From Rhizobium sp. NLR16a (GTDB lineage Bacteria > Pseudomonadota > Alphaproteobacteria > Rhizobiales > Rhizobiaceae), in contig NZ_CP072865.1 of NCBI RefSeq assembly GCF_017948245.1, positions 1,327,501 to 1,391,500 of the forward strand: a stretch of DNA of 64,000 nt, written 5' to 3'. Below, one piece after another: positions 25,388-34,263 of the stretch; positions within the stretch are counted from its first letter, which is position 1, and each line of letters opens with the position of its first letter. Under the pieces are notes generated by a model. It saw only the letters and a list, made by a program, of their open reading frames with translations. It was not told where the DNA came from and ran no database searches. The position numbers and the translations under genes are program-made.

Positions 25388-26674
25388 ATGACAGCTTCCG
25401 CTTACAGGGATCACCTCGGTCGGCCGATCATCGCAGTGACCGGCATGGGCATCATCACTTCGCTCGGCCAGGGGCTGAAGGACAATTGGGCAGCTCTTTC
25501 CTCCGGCACCTCGGGCATCCATGCGATCAATCGCTTTCCCACAGAGGGTCTCTCGACACGGATTGCCGGCACTGTCGATTTCATAGACATTCCGGTGCCG
25601 AATGCCGTCGAGCGTTCCTATGCCTTTGCGCGCGAGACGACCATCGAGGCACTAGCCGATGCCGGTCTATCAGGCGATTTCAACGGCCCGCTGTTCCTTG
25701 CCGCGCCGCCGATCGAACCCGAATGGAGCGCCCGTTTCGAACTTGCAGACCGCTCGCCGGCCGCCGATCATCCGGGCGATGCCTATGAGCGCTTCCTGAC
25801 GGCGCTGCGCCAGCGCCCGGACCCGGCCTTCCACGAGGCGGCCTTGTTCGGCGCGATTTCCGAGCGCCTTGCCGACCGGTTCGGCACGCGCGGCCTTCCC
25901 GTGACCTTGTCGACGGCCTGCGCCTCCGGTGTCACTGCGATTCAGCTCGGCATCGAGGCGATCCGCCAGGGCCGTACCGATCGCGCACTGACGGTTGCGA
26001 CCGACGGGTCGCTCAGCGCCGAGGCGCTGATCCGCTTTTCGCTTCTGTCGGCTCTTTCGACGCAAAACGATCCGCCGACCAAGGCCTCCAAGCCGTTCAG
26101 CAAGGATCGCGACGGCTTCGTCATCGCCGAGGGTGCGGCGACGCTGGTGCTGGAATCGCTGGAAGCGGCGGTCGCCCGCGGCGCCAAGGTGCTCGGCATC
26201 ATGAAGGGCGCCGGCGACAAGGCCGACAGCTTCCACCGCACCCGGTCTTCGCCCGACGGCGGTCCGGCGATCGCGACGATCCGCGCGGCCCTTGCCGACG
26301 CAGGCATCGACGAGAGCGGCATCGGCTACATCAATGCGCACGGCACCTCGACACCCGAGAACGACAAGATGGAATATGGCGCCATGTCGGCCGTCTTTGG
26401 CGAACGGCTCGTCGCCATTCCGGTGTCGTCGAACAAATCGATGATCGGCCATACGCTGACGGCGGCGGGCGCGGTCGAGGCGGTGTTCTCGCTGCAGACG
26501 ATGCTGACGGGCACGCTGCCGCCAACGATCAACTACGCCAATCCCGACCCGTCGATCGTGCTCGATGTCGTGCCGAACAGGAAGCGGGAGGCCCAGGTTT
26601 CGGCCGTGCTTTCAAACTCCTTCGGCTTCGGCGGGCAGAATGCCAGCCTTGTCATGGCGCTCGAACCGGCTTAA
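25388..26674 (+). CDS. fabF1XL: Beta-ketoacyl-ACP synthase FabF1XL
   Basis: A 428-residue KAS II enzyme that condenses malonyl units onto the AcpXL-bound chain. The catalytic triad is intact: Cys178 in STACASGVTA, His in NAHGTSTPEND and His in NKSMIGHTLTAAG. The C-terminal SNSFGFGGQNASLVM is typical. GAGGAGAG precedes the ATG. It is tightly linked to the Cys-less FabF2XL, which suggests they act together. Confidence 0.95.
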   Translation: MTASAYRDHLGRPIIAVTGMGIITSLGQGLKDNWAALSSGTSGIHAINRFPTEGLSTRIAGTVDFIDIPVPNAVERSYAFARETTIEALADAGLSGDFNGPLFLAAPPIEPEWSARFELADRSPAADHPGDAYERFLTALRQRPDPAFHEAALFGAISERLADRFGTRGLPVTLSTACASGVTAIQLGIEAIRQGRTDRALTVATDGSLSAEALIRFSLLSALSTQNDPPTKASKPFSKDRDGFVIAEGAATLVLESLEAAVARGAKVLGIMKGAGDKADSFHRTRSSPDGGPAIATIRAALADAGIDESGIGYINAHGTSTPENDKMEYGAMSAVFGERLVAIPVSSNKSMIGHTLTAAGAVEAVFSLQTMLTGTLPPTINYANPDPSIVLDVVPNRKREAQVSAVLSNSFGFGGQNASLVMALEPA

Positions 26675-26730
26675 GCGGTTCCCGACAATTTCAAGACGAG
26701 ACGAACGCCTCCGAGGCGAGGGATTTTGCC

Positions 26731-27759
26731 ATGCGCGCTTTGCAACTGATCGACGACCGCAAGCTTGAGATCACCGACCTGCCGGAACCGGAGGCACCTG
26801 CCGCCGGCGAGGTGACGCTGCGCGTCAAGGCGGTGGCGCTGAACCATATCGACGTCTGGGGCTGGCGCGGCATGGCTTTCGCCAAGCGCAAGATGCCGCT
26901 CGTCATCGGCGCGGAAGCCTCCGGCGTCATCGAAGCGATCGGTCCCGGGGTCGCCAATGTGCTGCCGGGCCAGCTGGTTTCGATCTATGGCGCGCGCACC
27001 TGCGGCCTCTGCCGGCCCTGCCGCGAAGGCCGAGACAATCTCTGCGAGCATGTTTCCGGCGTGCATGGTTTCCATCTCGATGGTTTCGCGCAGGAGAAGG
27101 TGAACCTGCCGGCGCGTCTGCTCGTTCCCGCACCTCCCGGTGTGGATGCGATCGGCGCCGCACTCGCTCCCGTCACCTTCGGCACGGTCGAGCACATGCT
27201 GTTCGACAACGCCAAGCTCGAGCCCGGCGAAACGATCCTCGTCCATGCCGGCGGCTCCGGCATCGGCACGGCGGCAATTCAACTGGCCAAGAAGATCGGC
27301 TGTACCGTGATTACCACGGTCGGTTCCGATGACAAGATCGACAAGGCCAAAGCTCTCGGCGCCGATCACGTCATCAACTACCGCACCGACCGCTTCGAAG
27401 GCGTGGTGCGCAAGCTCACCAAGAAGAAGGGTGTGGACGTCGTCTTCGAACACGTCGGCAAAGACACCTGGGCGGGTTCGATGCTCTGCATGAAGCGCGG
27501 CGGGCGTCTCGTCACCTGCGGCTCGACCTCCGGCGTTTCCACAGAGATGAACCTGATGATGCTGTTCCAGCAGCAGCTGAAGCTCTTCGGCTCGTTCGGC
27601 TGCCGCATGGAGAACATGGCCGATGCAATGCAGAAGATGGGCCGCGGGCTCGTCCATCCGGTCATCGACACCGAAGTCGGCTTCGACGATATCGACCGGG
27701 CGCTGGAGCGGATGGAAAGCCGCCAGATCTTCGGCAAGATCATTCTGAAGATGGACTGA
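26731..27759 (+). CDS. Zinc-type MDR dehydrogenase/reductase (adh2XL)
   Basis: A 342-residue medium-chain dehydrogenase of the lipid A acyl locus. The structural zinc cysteines are present in CGLCRPCREGRDNLC, and the nucleotide fold carries GGSGIGTAAIQLAK. The usual catalytic zinc ligands are missing: the Cys site reads LNHIDVW and the GHE motif reads GAEASG. This is the pattern of quinone oxidoreductase/enoyl reductase-like MDRs, so it may supply the enoyl-ACP reduction step absent from the rest of the cluster. That role is inference. It follows fabF1XL by 56 bp and precedes lpxXL by 6 bp. Confidence 0.88.
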   Translation: MRALQLIDDRKLEITDLPEPEAPAAGEVTLRVKAVALNHIDVWGWRGMAFAKRKMPLVIGAEASGVIEAIGPGVANVLPGQLVSIYGARTCGLCRPCREGRDNLCEHVSGVHGFHLDGFAQEKVNLPARLLVPAPPGVDAIGAALAPVTFGTVEHMLFDNAKLEPGETILVHAGGSGIGTAAIQLAKKIGCTVITTVGSDDKIDKAKALGADHVINYRTDRFEGVVRKLTKKKGVDVVFEHVGKDTWAGSMLCMKRGGRLVTCGSTSGVSTEMNLMMLFQQQLKLFGSFGCRMENMADAMQKMGRGLVHPVIDTEVGFDDIDRALERMESRQIFGKIILKMD

Positions 27760-27765
27760 CCTCAC

Positions 27766-28701
27766 GTGAAGCTGTTCATTACCCGGGTCGTTCTGGCGCT
27801 CAGAAATTTCCAGCAATGGCTGGTGGCGCAGGCGATGTTCGGCTTCCTGAACGTGCTGAAGCTGTTTCCGGCCGATGGCGCGATTCGCTTCGCCGACCGG
27901 ATGATGCGCCGCCTCGGCCGGCGGACCCGCCGCCATAAGCTGATGCTCGTCAATCTGCGCAACGCTTTCCCTGAGAAGAGCGAGGCCGAGATCGAAGAGA
28001 TCGCGCTCGGCAGCTGGGGAAATATGGGTCGGCTCGCGGCCGAATACGTCTTTCTCGACCAGCTCTTCGACTACGACCCCGAACGGCCGGAGCCGGGCAG
28101 AGTGGAGGTGTCGGGCATCCCCATTTTCCTCGACCTGCGTGACAATCCGCGCCCCTTCATCGTCTTTACCGGCCATACTGCCAATTTCGAGCTGCTGCCG
28201 GTGGCGGGCGCGGCCTTCGGGCTCACAGTCACCGTGCTTTTCCGGCCGCCGAACAATCCCTATGTCGCAAAGAAGGTATTCGACTTCCGCAGCGCCCGCA
28301 TGGGCAAGCTGGTGCCTTCGCATGCCGGCTCCTCCTTCGCGCTCGCACGCCAGTTGGAGGCGGGCCAGGGGGTGGGCGTGCTCGTCGACCAGAAATTCGG
28401 TAAGGGGCTGAAGGGCACCTTCTTCGGGCTAGACGTGAAGACCAATCCGCTGCTGCCGAAGCTGGTGCGCCAGTTCGATTGCGAGGTCTATCCGGCACGC
28501 TGCATCCGCCTGCCAGGTAATCGCTATCGGCTGGAAATCGAGCCGCGGCTGGAGATGCCGCGCGACGCTAAAGGTTATCTCGACCTGCCGGCGGCCGCCC
28601 AGCTACTCAACGACAAGGTGGAGAGCTGGGTGCGGGAATATCCGGAACAATGGCTCTGGTATCACGACCGCTGGCAGATCAAGAAGACGCTCGCGCCTTG
28701 A
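27766..28701 (+). CDS. lpxXL: Lipid A very-long-chain acyltransferase LpxXL
   Basis: A 311-residue LpxL/HtrB/MsbB-family acyltransferase that moves the C28 acyl group from AcpXL to the 2' hydroxyacyl chain of lipid A at the inner membrane. The catalytic HX4(D/E)-type motif is in FTGHTANFELLP, and VLVDQKFGKGLKGTFFG and NPEQWLWYHDRW-like sequence (EQWLWYHDRWQIK) are family-typical. The start is GTG at 27766. It is the last gene of the cluster. Confidence 0.95.
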   Translation: MKLFITRVVLALRNFQQWLVAQAMFGFLNVLKLFPADGAIRFADRMMRRLGRRTRRHKLMLVNLRNAFPEKSEAEIEEIALGSWGNMGRLAAEYVFLDQLFDYDPERPEPGRVEVSGIPIFLDLRDNPRPFIVFTGHTANFELLPVAGAAFGLTVTVLFRPPNNPYVAKKVFDFRSARMGKLVPSHAGSSFALARQLEAGQGVGVLVDQKFGKGLKGTFFGLDVKTNPLLPKLVRQFDCEVYPARCIRLPGNRYRLEIEPRLEMPRDAKGYLDLPAAAQLLNDKVESWVREYPEQWLWYHDRWQIKKTLAP

Positions 28702-28827
28702 AAATCAAACCCTGATTTATCAGCGGTGAAAAGCGGCAGGTGCTCTCGGATTGAAACCGAGTAAACTTCATGTTAGCCGTCACCACCAAGGCGCGAATAA
28801 CAGCCACCTTAGGGCGCATTTGGGAAA

Positions 28828-29574
28828 GTGCTGCCACACAATTTGGACACGCCACTTGGGACAATGGGAGTGGGAGGCGTCTTGCTGGAGCTTTTTCGAG
28901 CCTTTTCCTTGCGCTGCGCGCAAATAGAGGAAGCCATACGTCTGGGCGATGATCAACGCGTCATGTTGCTCGACCGTCACGTCGAGCCGCTGGTCGAGGC
29001 TATCCTGGCCTGCCGGGCGGCCAATCTGCTCGAGGTCTATATGCAGCTACAGTTCGTCAGCCATCTTGTCGCTCGGGACGCGGACGACAGCGCCAGCGTC
29101 AGAGAACATGCGGCGGTGCTTTCCCATCTGCTCGACTGCTATTTCGGCACGCATGCGCCGGACTGGCGGGTGCCTTCGCCGCAGGATGTGCGCATCGAGC
29201 CGCCGGCAGCCTATGTGCCCGACACCGACAACGGCCAATTCCTCAACGCGGCGATCCTCGAAAGCCTGCCGGGCCGTGTCGCGGTGCTGACCAGGGACTA
29301 CCGCTACCTCTATTCCAACGCGGCCAACAGCGTCCATCTCGACAGGAAGCCAATGGAACTGATCGGGCGTCACCTTTCCGAATTCATCGGCGAGGAGCGC
29401 TTCGCCGAATGCGCCAAGCACAGGCTGGACGCGTGTTTTGCCGGCGAGGAGATCGACTACACCTATGAGCGCCAGGCTGGCGGCGGCGCATCGCGGCAGA
29501 TACGCTGTCGCATGTCGCCGCTGCGCGACGCGGGCGCGACGGTGATCGGCGCTCTGATCGTGATGGATCGGTAG
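28828..29574 (+). CDS. PAS-domain protein
   Basis: The C-terminal half (about residues 130-248) is a PAS fold: ILESLPGRVAVLTRDYRYLYSN, then LIGRHLSEFIGEERFAE, ending SPLRDAGATVIGALIVMDR. The N-terminal half is helical (residues 15-105) and unlike any domain I can name. No kinase, cyclase or DNA-binding part follows, so it probably works as a stand-alone sensor with a partner. The start is uncertain: GTG at 28828 has a purine run directly before it, and ATG at 28864 is also possible. Confidence 0.75.
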   Translation: MLPHNLDTPLGTMGVGGVLLELFRAFSLRCAQIEEAIRLGDDQRVMLLDRHVEPLVEAILACRAANLLEVYMQLQFVSHLVARDADDSASVREHAAVLSHLLDCYFGTHAPDWRVPSPQDVRIEPPAAYVPDTDNGQFLNAAILESLPGRVAVLTRDYRYLYSNAANSVHLDRKPMELIGRHLSEFIGEERFAECAKHRLDACFAGEEIDYTYERQAGGGASRQIRCRMSPLRDAGATVIGALIVMDR

Positions 29575-29578
29575 TTTA

Positions 29579-29681
29579 GAGCAATTCTGTTTTTCTTCGA
29601 ATCACGGAATTGTTCTATCGCTTGGTTTTCACGCAATTCCGGACGCAAAACCGCTGCACACTGTTGCTGGAATTGCTCTAA
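29579..29681. repeat. Palindromic intergenic repeat, family D, copy 1
   Basis: GAGCAATTC at the left and GAATTGCTC at the right are inverted complements bounding about 100 bp, with inner parts CGGAATTG/CAATTCCG. The block CGCAAAACCGCTGCACAC is shared with the copy at 59648-59752. It lies between the PAS gene and the convergent VOC gene. Confidence 0.75.
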
Positions 29682-29682
29682 C

Positions 29683-30042
29683 TTACGCCGTCGCCCAGAC
29701 GGCGAGCTCGTAGCCGTCGCGGTCGAGGAAATGAAAGCGGCGGCCGCCGGGGAAATCGGTGATCGGCCGGCAGATCGTGCCGCCGGCGCGTTCGACCGAG
29801 GTCAGCACCTCTTCCAGATCCCTGGCGTAGACAACGACCAGCGGGCCGCCCGGCCGAACGGGGCCGAAATCGGTGAAGCCGCCCTTCAGCCGGCCATCAT
29901 CAAATTCGCAGTAATTCGGGCCGTAATCGGTGAAGCGCCAGCCGAAGGCCGAGCCGTAAAAGGCTTTGGCGGCGGCGATGTCGGAGACGTTGAATTCGAC
30001 ATAATCGATGCGGCGATCGTTGTGTTCGGAGTTTTGAGCCAT
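29683..30042 (-). CDS. VOC (glyoxalase/bleomycin-resistance) superfamily protein
   Basis: A 119-residue protein with the paired beta-alpha-beta-beta-beta units of the VOC fold: IDYVEFNVSDIAAAKAFYGSAFGW, GGFTDF, then LVVVYARDLEEVLTSVERAGG and a final FHFLDRDGYELAVWA. The final Glu in DGYELAVW is a usual metal ligand in the family. Substrate unknown. The ATG at 30042 follows directly after the stop of the SRPBCC gene, with GGAGAG inside that gene's end, so the two are co-translated. Confidence 0.88.
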   Translation of the reverse strand: MAQNSEHNDRRIDYVEFNVSDIAAAKAFYGSAFGWRFTDYGPNYCEFDDGRLKGGFTDFGPVRPGGPLVVVYARDLEEVLTSVERAGGTICRPITDFPGGRRFHFLDRDGYELAVWATA

Positions 30043-30441
30043 CTATCTCTCCATCAGGGCTTTCAGCATGACGAGATCCTTCTCGATATGCGCGGCATCG
30101 GCGGCAAATTGCGCGTCTGTCATGCCGGGCAGGCGCAGCAGCGTGAACATGACCTCGCAGCCATCGCCGTTCGGGACGATGCGCAGGGCATTATAAACCC
30201 TGAGTCCGGATTCGATCGTCACCGTATGGTCGATCACGCCGAATTCATTGGCGGGAACCAAGCTCACCTTGATGACGCCGAGGGGACCGTGGGCGATCCA
30301 GTCGGCGCCGTCGGGCTCGAAGCCGGTGGCAAGCCCGGAGGCCCAGAGCGGCATGTTTTCCGGCTTGCCGGCGAAGTCGTAGACATCCCGCCAGTCGCGC
30401 TCGATCGACTGGTGGATGATTTTTGCAGGCATTGTCGCCAT
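30043..30441 (-). CDS. SRPBCC-fold (AHSA1/polyketide cyclase-like) protein
   Basis: A 132-residue protein of the START/SRPBCC type, beginning with a strand then ERDWRDVYDFAGKPENMPLWASGL, as in hydrophobic-ligand-binding AHSA1-like proteins. SRPBCC and VOC genes often sit together with an AraC or ArsR regulator; here an AraC gene lies 69 bp upstream in the same direction. The ligand and any catalytic role are unknown. Confidence 0.82.
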   Translation of the reverse strand: MATMPAKIIHQSIERDWRDVYDFAGKPENMPLWASGLATGFEPDGADWIAHGPLGVIKVSLVPANEFGVIDHTVTIESGLRVYNALRIVPNGDGCEVMFTLLRLPGMTDAQFAADAAHIEKDLVMLKALMER

Positions 30442-30510
30442 GGTGCAGGTCCTTGTATTTTGGTTTCCCTGAAATAATAAGGCCGGCTGGCGGTGTCTTG
30501 AACAAAACGG

Positions 30511-31302
30511 TCAGCCCGACCTTTTCCGCCCGCCGAGTTGGTCGAGGATGATCGCGGGGGTCAGCGTCGAGAGTTCTTGGACCTCGCGGGTCATATGGGC
30601 CTGGTCGGCAAAGCCTGCTTCCAGCGCGAGGCCGGCTAGTGGCGTCGCACCCGCCCTGCGGCAGAGGTCGAGGAAACGTTGGAACCGGCGGATGCGTTCC
30701 AGAGTCTTGGCGCCATAGCCGAAATGATGGTGGCAGCGGCGGCGCAGCTGCCTTTCGCTTATGCCGAGCCGGTCCGGCAGGCCGGAGACCGGGCGGTTGC
30801 TGTCGGCGGCGGCGAAGATCATGGCGGCGTCGCGGGCGGGCTCCTCCTCGTCGCGCGTGGCCTCTTCAAGCAGACGGCCGAACAGCGTCGCGGCGGCCTC
30901 GGGTTCCGGGCAATCTTGCAGCCGCGCCTCGAAGTCGCTCGTGTCCTTCCGGCCGATGTCGGTAAGCGGCACCGAGAGGCCGACCAGCGCCGAGAGCGGC
31001 GTCTTCAGCCAGGATGCTGCGGCGCCCGGAGCAAAGCGCGCGCCGATAACGGTCGCGTCTGGCCTTATGACAGGGAAGGCTGCCGTCCTGTCGGGCCCGG
31101 CGACCTCAAGCCTTCCGTTAATCCAGAGGAGATCACAATAACCATCCGGCACGATCGCCACCCTCGCCGGCGGTCCATCGTTCAGCGTATGCGACCAGAG
31201 GCGGCTGAAATGGCGCCACAAGGCGGGCGGCGGCGCATATTCGCGGTAGCGGCCGGCGCGGGCCGCAAGCAGCGCCATGTCTTTTCGTCTTTTCGAAACC
31301 AA
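30511..31302 (-). CDS. AraC-family transcriptional regulator
   Basis: A 263-residue regulator. The C-terminal 100 residues hold two HTH motifs of the AraC/XylS type, with LPDRLGISERQLRRRCHHHFGYGAKTLER split across the first helix pair and AGLALEAGFADQAHMTREVQ in the second. The N-terminal part (YREYAPPPALWRHFSRLW, then VPDGYCDLLW) matches the small effector domain of ArpA/DUF6597-type regulators. It probably controls the downstream SRPBCC and VOC genes, inferred from co-orientation and spacing. Confidence 0.9.
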   Translation of the reverse strand: MVSKRRKDMALLAARAGRYREYAPPPALWRHFSRLWSHTLNDGPPARVAIVPDGYCDLLWINGRLEVAGPDRTAAFPVIRPDATVIGARFAPGAAASWLKTPLSALVGLSVPLTDIGRKDTSDFEARLQDCPEPEAAATLFGRLLEEATRDEEEPARDAAMIFAAADSNRPVSGLPDRLGISERQLRRRCHHHFGYGAKTLERIRRFQRFLDLCRRAGATPLAGLALEAGFADQAHMTREVQELSTLTPAIILDQLGGRKRSG

Positions 31303-31527
31303 ACGCTATCTCCCGAGGTCCGCATGATAACATGAGATAGGGCGGCACGGGCGATCGCGAAAATTTGCGGCTTCCGGATCGGCCGCAGATGAGAGGTTGT
31401 CGGACAAGTCAGGCGATCAAAGCCGCATTTCGTTGGCTTTTGCGAACCGATTAGACCCTCGCGAGACTTGCCGTTTGAGCGAGACAGTGCCACAACACCG
31501 GTCCAAATGACACATCGGAGGTTTGTC

Positions 31528-32958
31528 GTGGAAAAGGCAGAAATCGGACTGATCGGCCTTGCGGTCATGGGTTCCAACCTGGCGCTCAACATCGCGGAGA
31601 AAGGCAATAAAATCGCGGTCTTCAACCGCACGCCCGAGAAAACCGATGAATTCTATGAAAGCGCCGGCGATCTGAAGAAGCAGATCGTTCCCTGCAAGAC
31701 CATCGAAGAGTTCGTCGATGCGATCCGGCCGCCGCGTCCGATCATCATCATGATCAAGGCCGGCGACGCCGTCGATCAGCAGATGGAGGCGCTGCGCCCG
31801 CATCTCACTAAGGGCGACATCATGATCGATGCCGGCAACGCCAATTTCCGCGACACCGTCGCCCGCTTCGACCGCCTCAAGGATACGGAGCTGACCTTCA
31901 TCGGCATGGGGGTTTCCGGCGGCGAAGAAGGTGCGCGCCACGGCCCGTCGATCATGGTCGGCGGCACGGAAGAATCCTGGAAGCGTGTCGAGAAGGTGCT
32001 GACGTCGATTGCCGCCCGTTACAATGACGAGCCCTGCGTCGCCTGGCTCGGCAATGACGGCGCCGGCCATTTCGTCAAGACCATCCATAACGGCATCGAA
32101 TATGCCGACATGCAGATGATCGCCGAAATCTACGGCATCCTGCGCGACGGTCTCGGCAAGAGCGCCTCCGAAATCTCCGGCATCTTCGGCGAATGGAACA
32201 AGGGCCGGCTGAACTCCTACCTGATCGAGATCTCCGAGAAGGTGCTTGCGGCGACCGATCCGGTTTCCGGCGGGCCGATGGTCGACATGATCCTCGACAA
32301 GGCAGGCCAGAAGGGCACCGGCAAGTGGTCGGCGATCGAGGCGCAGAACATGGGCATTCCGGCAACGGCGATCGAAGCCGCGGTCGCCGCTCGTAGCCTC
32401 TCCTCAATGAAGTCGCAGCGCGAAGCCGCCGAAAAGATCTTCGGCACGCAGGCCGTCTCCTTCCCGATCGCCTACGGCCCCGAGCTCAACAAGGATCTGG
32501 AACTGGCGCTGTTTGCCGCCAAGATCGGCGCCTATGCGCAGGGATTCGCTGTAATGGCGGAAGCTTCCAAGGAGTTCAACTGGTCGCTGCCGATGCCGAC
32601 GATTGCAAAGATCTGGCGCGCCGGATGCATCATCCGCTCACAGTTCCTCGACGAGATCACCAAGGCTTTTACCGATGCGCCCGATGCGGCGAACCTCATC
32701 GTCACGCCGGCCTTCTCGTCCATGGTCAAGGAATCGATCCCAGCGCTTCGCCGCGTCGTGACCGCCGCTCTCGCCGCCGGCCTTCCGGTGCCGGCGCTGA
32801 CCTCCGCGCTCACCTATTTCGACGCCTACCGCCAGGGCCGGGGCACCGCCAACCTCATCCAAGCCCAGCGCGACTTCTTCGGCGCCCACGGCTTCGACCG
32901 CCTGGACGGCAAGGATTTCCACCACGGTCCCTGGGGCAGCGGTGCGGCGACCTTCTGA
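31528..32958 (+). CDS. gnd: 6-phosphogluconate dehydrogenase, decarboxylating
   Basis: Gnd oxidises 6-phosphogluconate to ribulose 5-phosphate with NADP+. The Rossmann motif GLAVMGSNLALNIAEKG is at residues 7-23, the signature MGVSGGEEGARHGPS near 128-142 and the active-site KTIHNGIEYADMQ near 184-196. The 476-residue length is that of the dimeric long form. The GTG at 31528 is chosen because CGGAGG stands seven bases upstream and the protein then starts as family members do. A terminator-like hairpin follows. Confidence 0.97.
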   Translation: MEKAEIGLIGLAVMGSNLALNIAEKGNKIAVFNRTPEKTDEFYESAGDLKKQIVPCKTIEEFVDAIRPPRPIIIMIKAGDAVDQQMEALRPHLTKGDIMIDAGNANFRDTVARFDRLKDTELTFIGMGVSGGEEGARHGPSIMVGGTEESWKRVEKVLTSIAARYNDEPCVAWLGNDGAGHFVKTIHNGIEYADMQMIAEIYGILRDGLGKSASEISGIFGEWNKGRLNSYLIEISEKVLAATDPVSGGPMVDMILDKAGQKGTGKWSAIEAQNMGIPATAIEAAVAARSLSSMKSQREAAEKIFGTQAVSFPIAYGPELNKDLELALFAAKIGAYAQGFAVMAEASKEFNWSLPMPTIAKIWRAGCIIRSQFLDEITKAFTDAPDAANLIVTPAFSSMVKESIPALRRVVTAALAAGLPVPALTSALTYFDAYRQGRGTANLIQAQRDFFGAHGFDRLDGKDFHHGPWGSGAATF

Positions 32959-32980
32959 GGTTTGCGTAGAAGCAATCAGG

Positions 32981-33007
32981 AAGCCCGACCATCGTGCCGG
33001 GCTTTTT
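32981..33007 (+). terminator. Rho-independent terminator after gnd
   Basis: AAGCCCG and CGGGCTT enclose a 10-base loop and run straight into TTTTT, about 22 bp after the gnd stop codon. Confidence 0.85.
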
Positions 33008-33139
33008 CGTTAGGTGCATGGCGCGCTGCGCCGGCCGACGTGGCGCCGTAGCGCAGCTCCCGGTGGGGTAGTATGACTTGCTGATTTTCGACTTTCCCTT
33101 CATAGCATCTGCGGAACATTGCTCCTGAGGATTGTAGGG

Positions 33140-33634
33140 ATGCTAATCCGATATGAGACGCCCGCAGATATCGATGCGATCCACGATTTGACGTCGATCG
33201 CCTTTGCGGCCATGCCCTACAGCGAAGGTATTGAGGCGGAGATCATCCGGAGGCTTCGCGCGAGCGGCGATCTCACGATCTCGCTGGTCCTCGAGGAAAA
33301 AGGCGAGATCCTGGGGCATGTCGCGTTTTCGCCGGTGGCGATCAACGGTGCGCATCGCGGCTGGTTCGGACTGGGTCCGATATCAGTCAAGCCGGGGAGA
33401 CAGCGGCAAGGCATCGGCAAGGCGCTGATTGCAAAGGGGCTCGCTTTGCTGGAGGAGATGGGCGCCAGCGGATGCGCGCTGATCGGCAATCCCGATGTCT
33501 ATCGCGGCGCTGGTTTCAGCAGCGACGGGAAACTCAGCTATCATGATCTCGACAAGCGGCTCGTCCAGCGCATTGTCCTTCGCGGGCCGGCGCCGAGCGG
33601 CACGCTCCGGTTCGCTCCGGCGTTCGAAAACTAG
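33140..33634 (+). CDS. GNAT-family N-acetyltransferase
   Basis: A protein of about 164 residues with the GNAT fold: IRYETPADIDAIHDLTSIAF at the start and acetyl-CoA binding in VKPGRQRQGIGKALIAKGL (R-Q-x-G-x-G/A). The C-terminal YRGAGFSSDGKLSYHD matches YhbS-like enzymes. The substrate amine is unknown. ATG at 33140 has GAGG nine bases upstream. It lies just before a second, broken GNAT gene. Confidence 0.9.
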   Translation: MLIRYETPADIDAIHDLTSIAFAAMPYSEGIEAEIIRRLRASGDLTISLVLEEKGEILGHVAFSPVAINGAHRGWFGLGPISVKPGRQRQGIGKALIAKGLALLEEMGASGCALIGNPDVYRGAGFSSDGKLSYHDLDKRLVQRIVLRGPAPSGTLRFAPAFEN

Positions 33635-33657
33635 ATCTTCAGCAGAAAGGCAATGAC

Positions 33658-34165
33658 ATGTCCGGAATGGGCGCGATCACCCTCCGAACCGCACGCCTTA
33701 GGCTCCATATGCCTGAGATCGATGACTTCGCCGCCTATGCGCGGCTGATGGCTTCGCCGCGGTCCACCGGAATGGGCGGCCCGTTCGACGCGCGCGCGGC
33801 ATGGGGGATGTTCTGCACGACGTGGCTCTGTGGCGGCTTTTCGGGCACGGAGCGCTGATGATCGATCTCGTTGAAACCGGCGAATGTATCGGCCAGGTGG
33901 GGATCAACCACGGGCCACTCTTTCCGGAAAAGGAACCTGGATGGTTCGTTTATGGAGGGCATGAAGGCAGGGGCTATGCGACCGAGGCAGCCTTTGCGTT
34001 GCGCGGCTGGGCTTTTGAGACACTCAAGCTGCCGTCGCTTGTGAGCTATATCGCTCCCGGCAATGCGGCATCCGTGGCCGTTGCCGAGCGGCTGGGGCGC
34101 GTCTCAATCCCATAGCGCCCCGGAACGAGCCCAGCGATCTTGTTTACCGCCACATTCCTTCCTGA
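33658..34165 (+). pseudogene. GNAT acetyltransferase (RimJ/RimL type) with two frameshifts
   Basis: Three frames join into one GNAT protein. Frame 1 (from 33658) gives TLRTARLRLHMPEIDDFAAY up to AAWGMFC near 33817. Frame 2 continues HDVALWRLFGHGALMIDLV through GHEGRGYATEAAFAL to VAERLG near 34097. Frame 3 finishes ARLNPIAPRNEPSDLVYRHI up to TGA at 34163-34165. Each break is repaired by one extra base (a C near 33817, a G in the GGGG run near 34097). Either the gene is decaying or the assembly carries two indels. Confidence 0.82.
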
Positions 34166-34263
34166 AGCGCGCATATGGTTGCGCGTGTGGGGCGGTTGGG
34201 GACGACGTCTCAATCCCTATATGTTGATGGATCAGGATCGGACGCTGCCAAAATGGATGTAGG

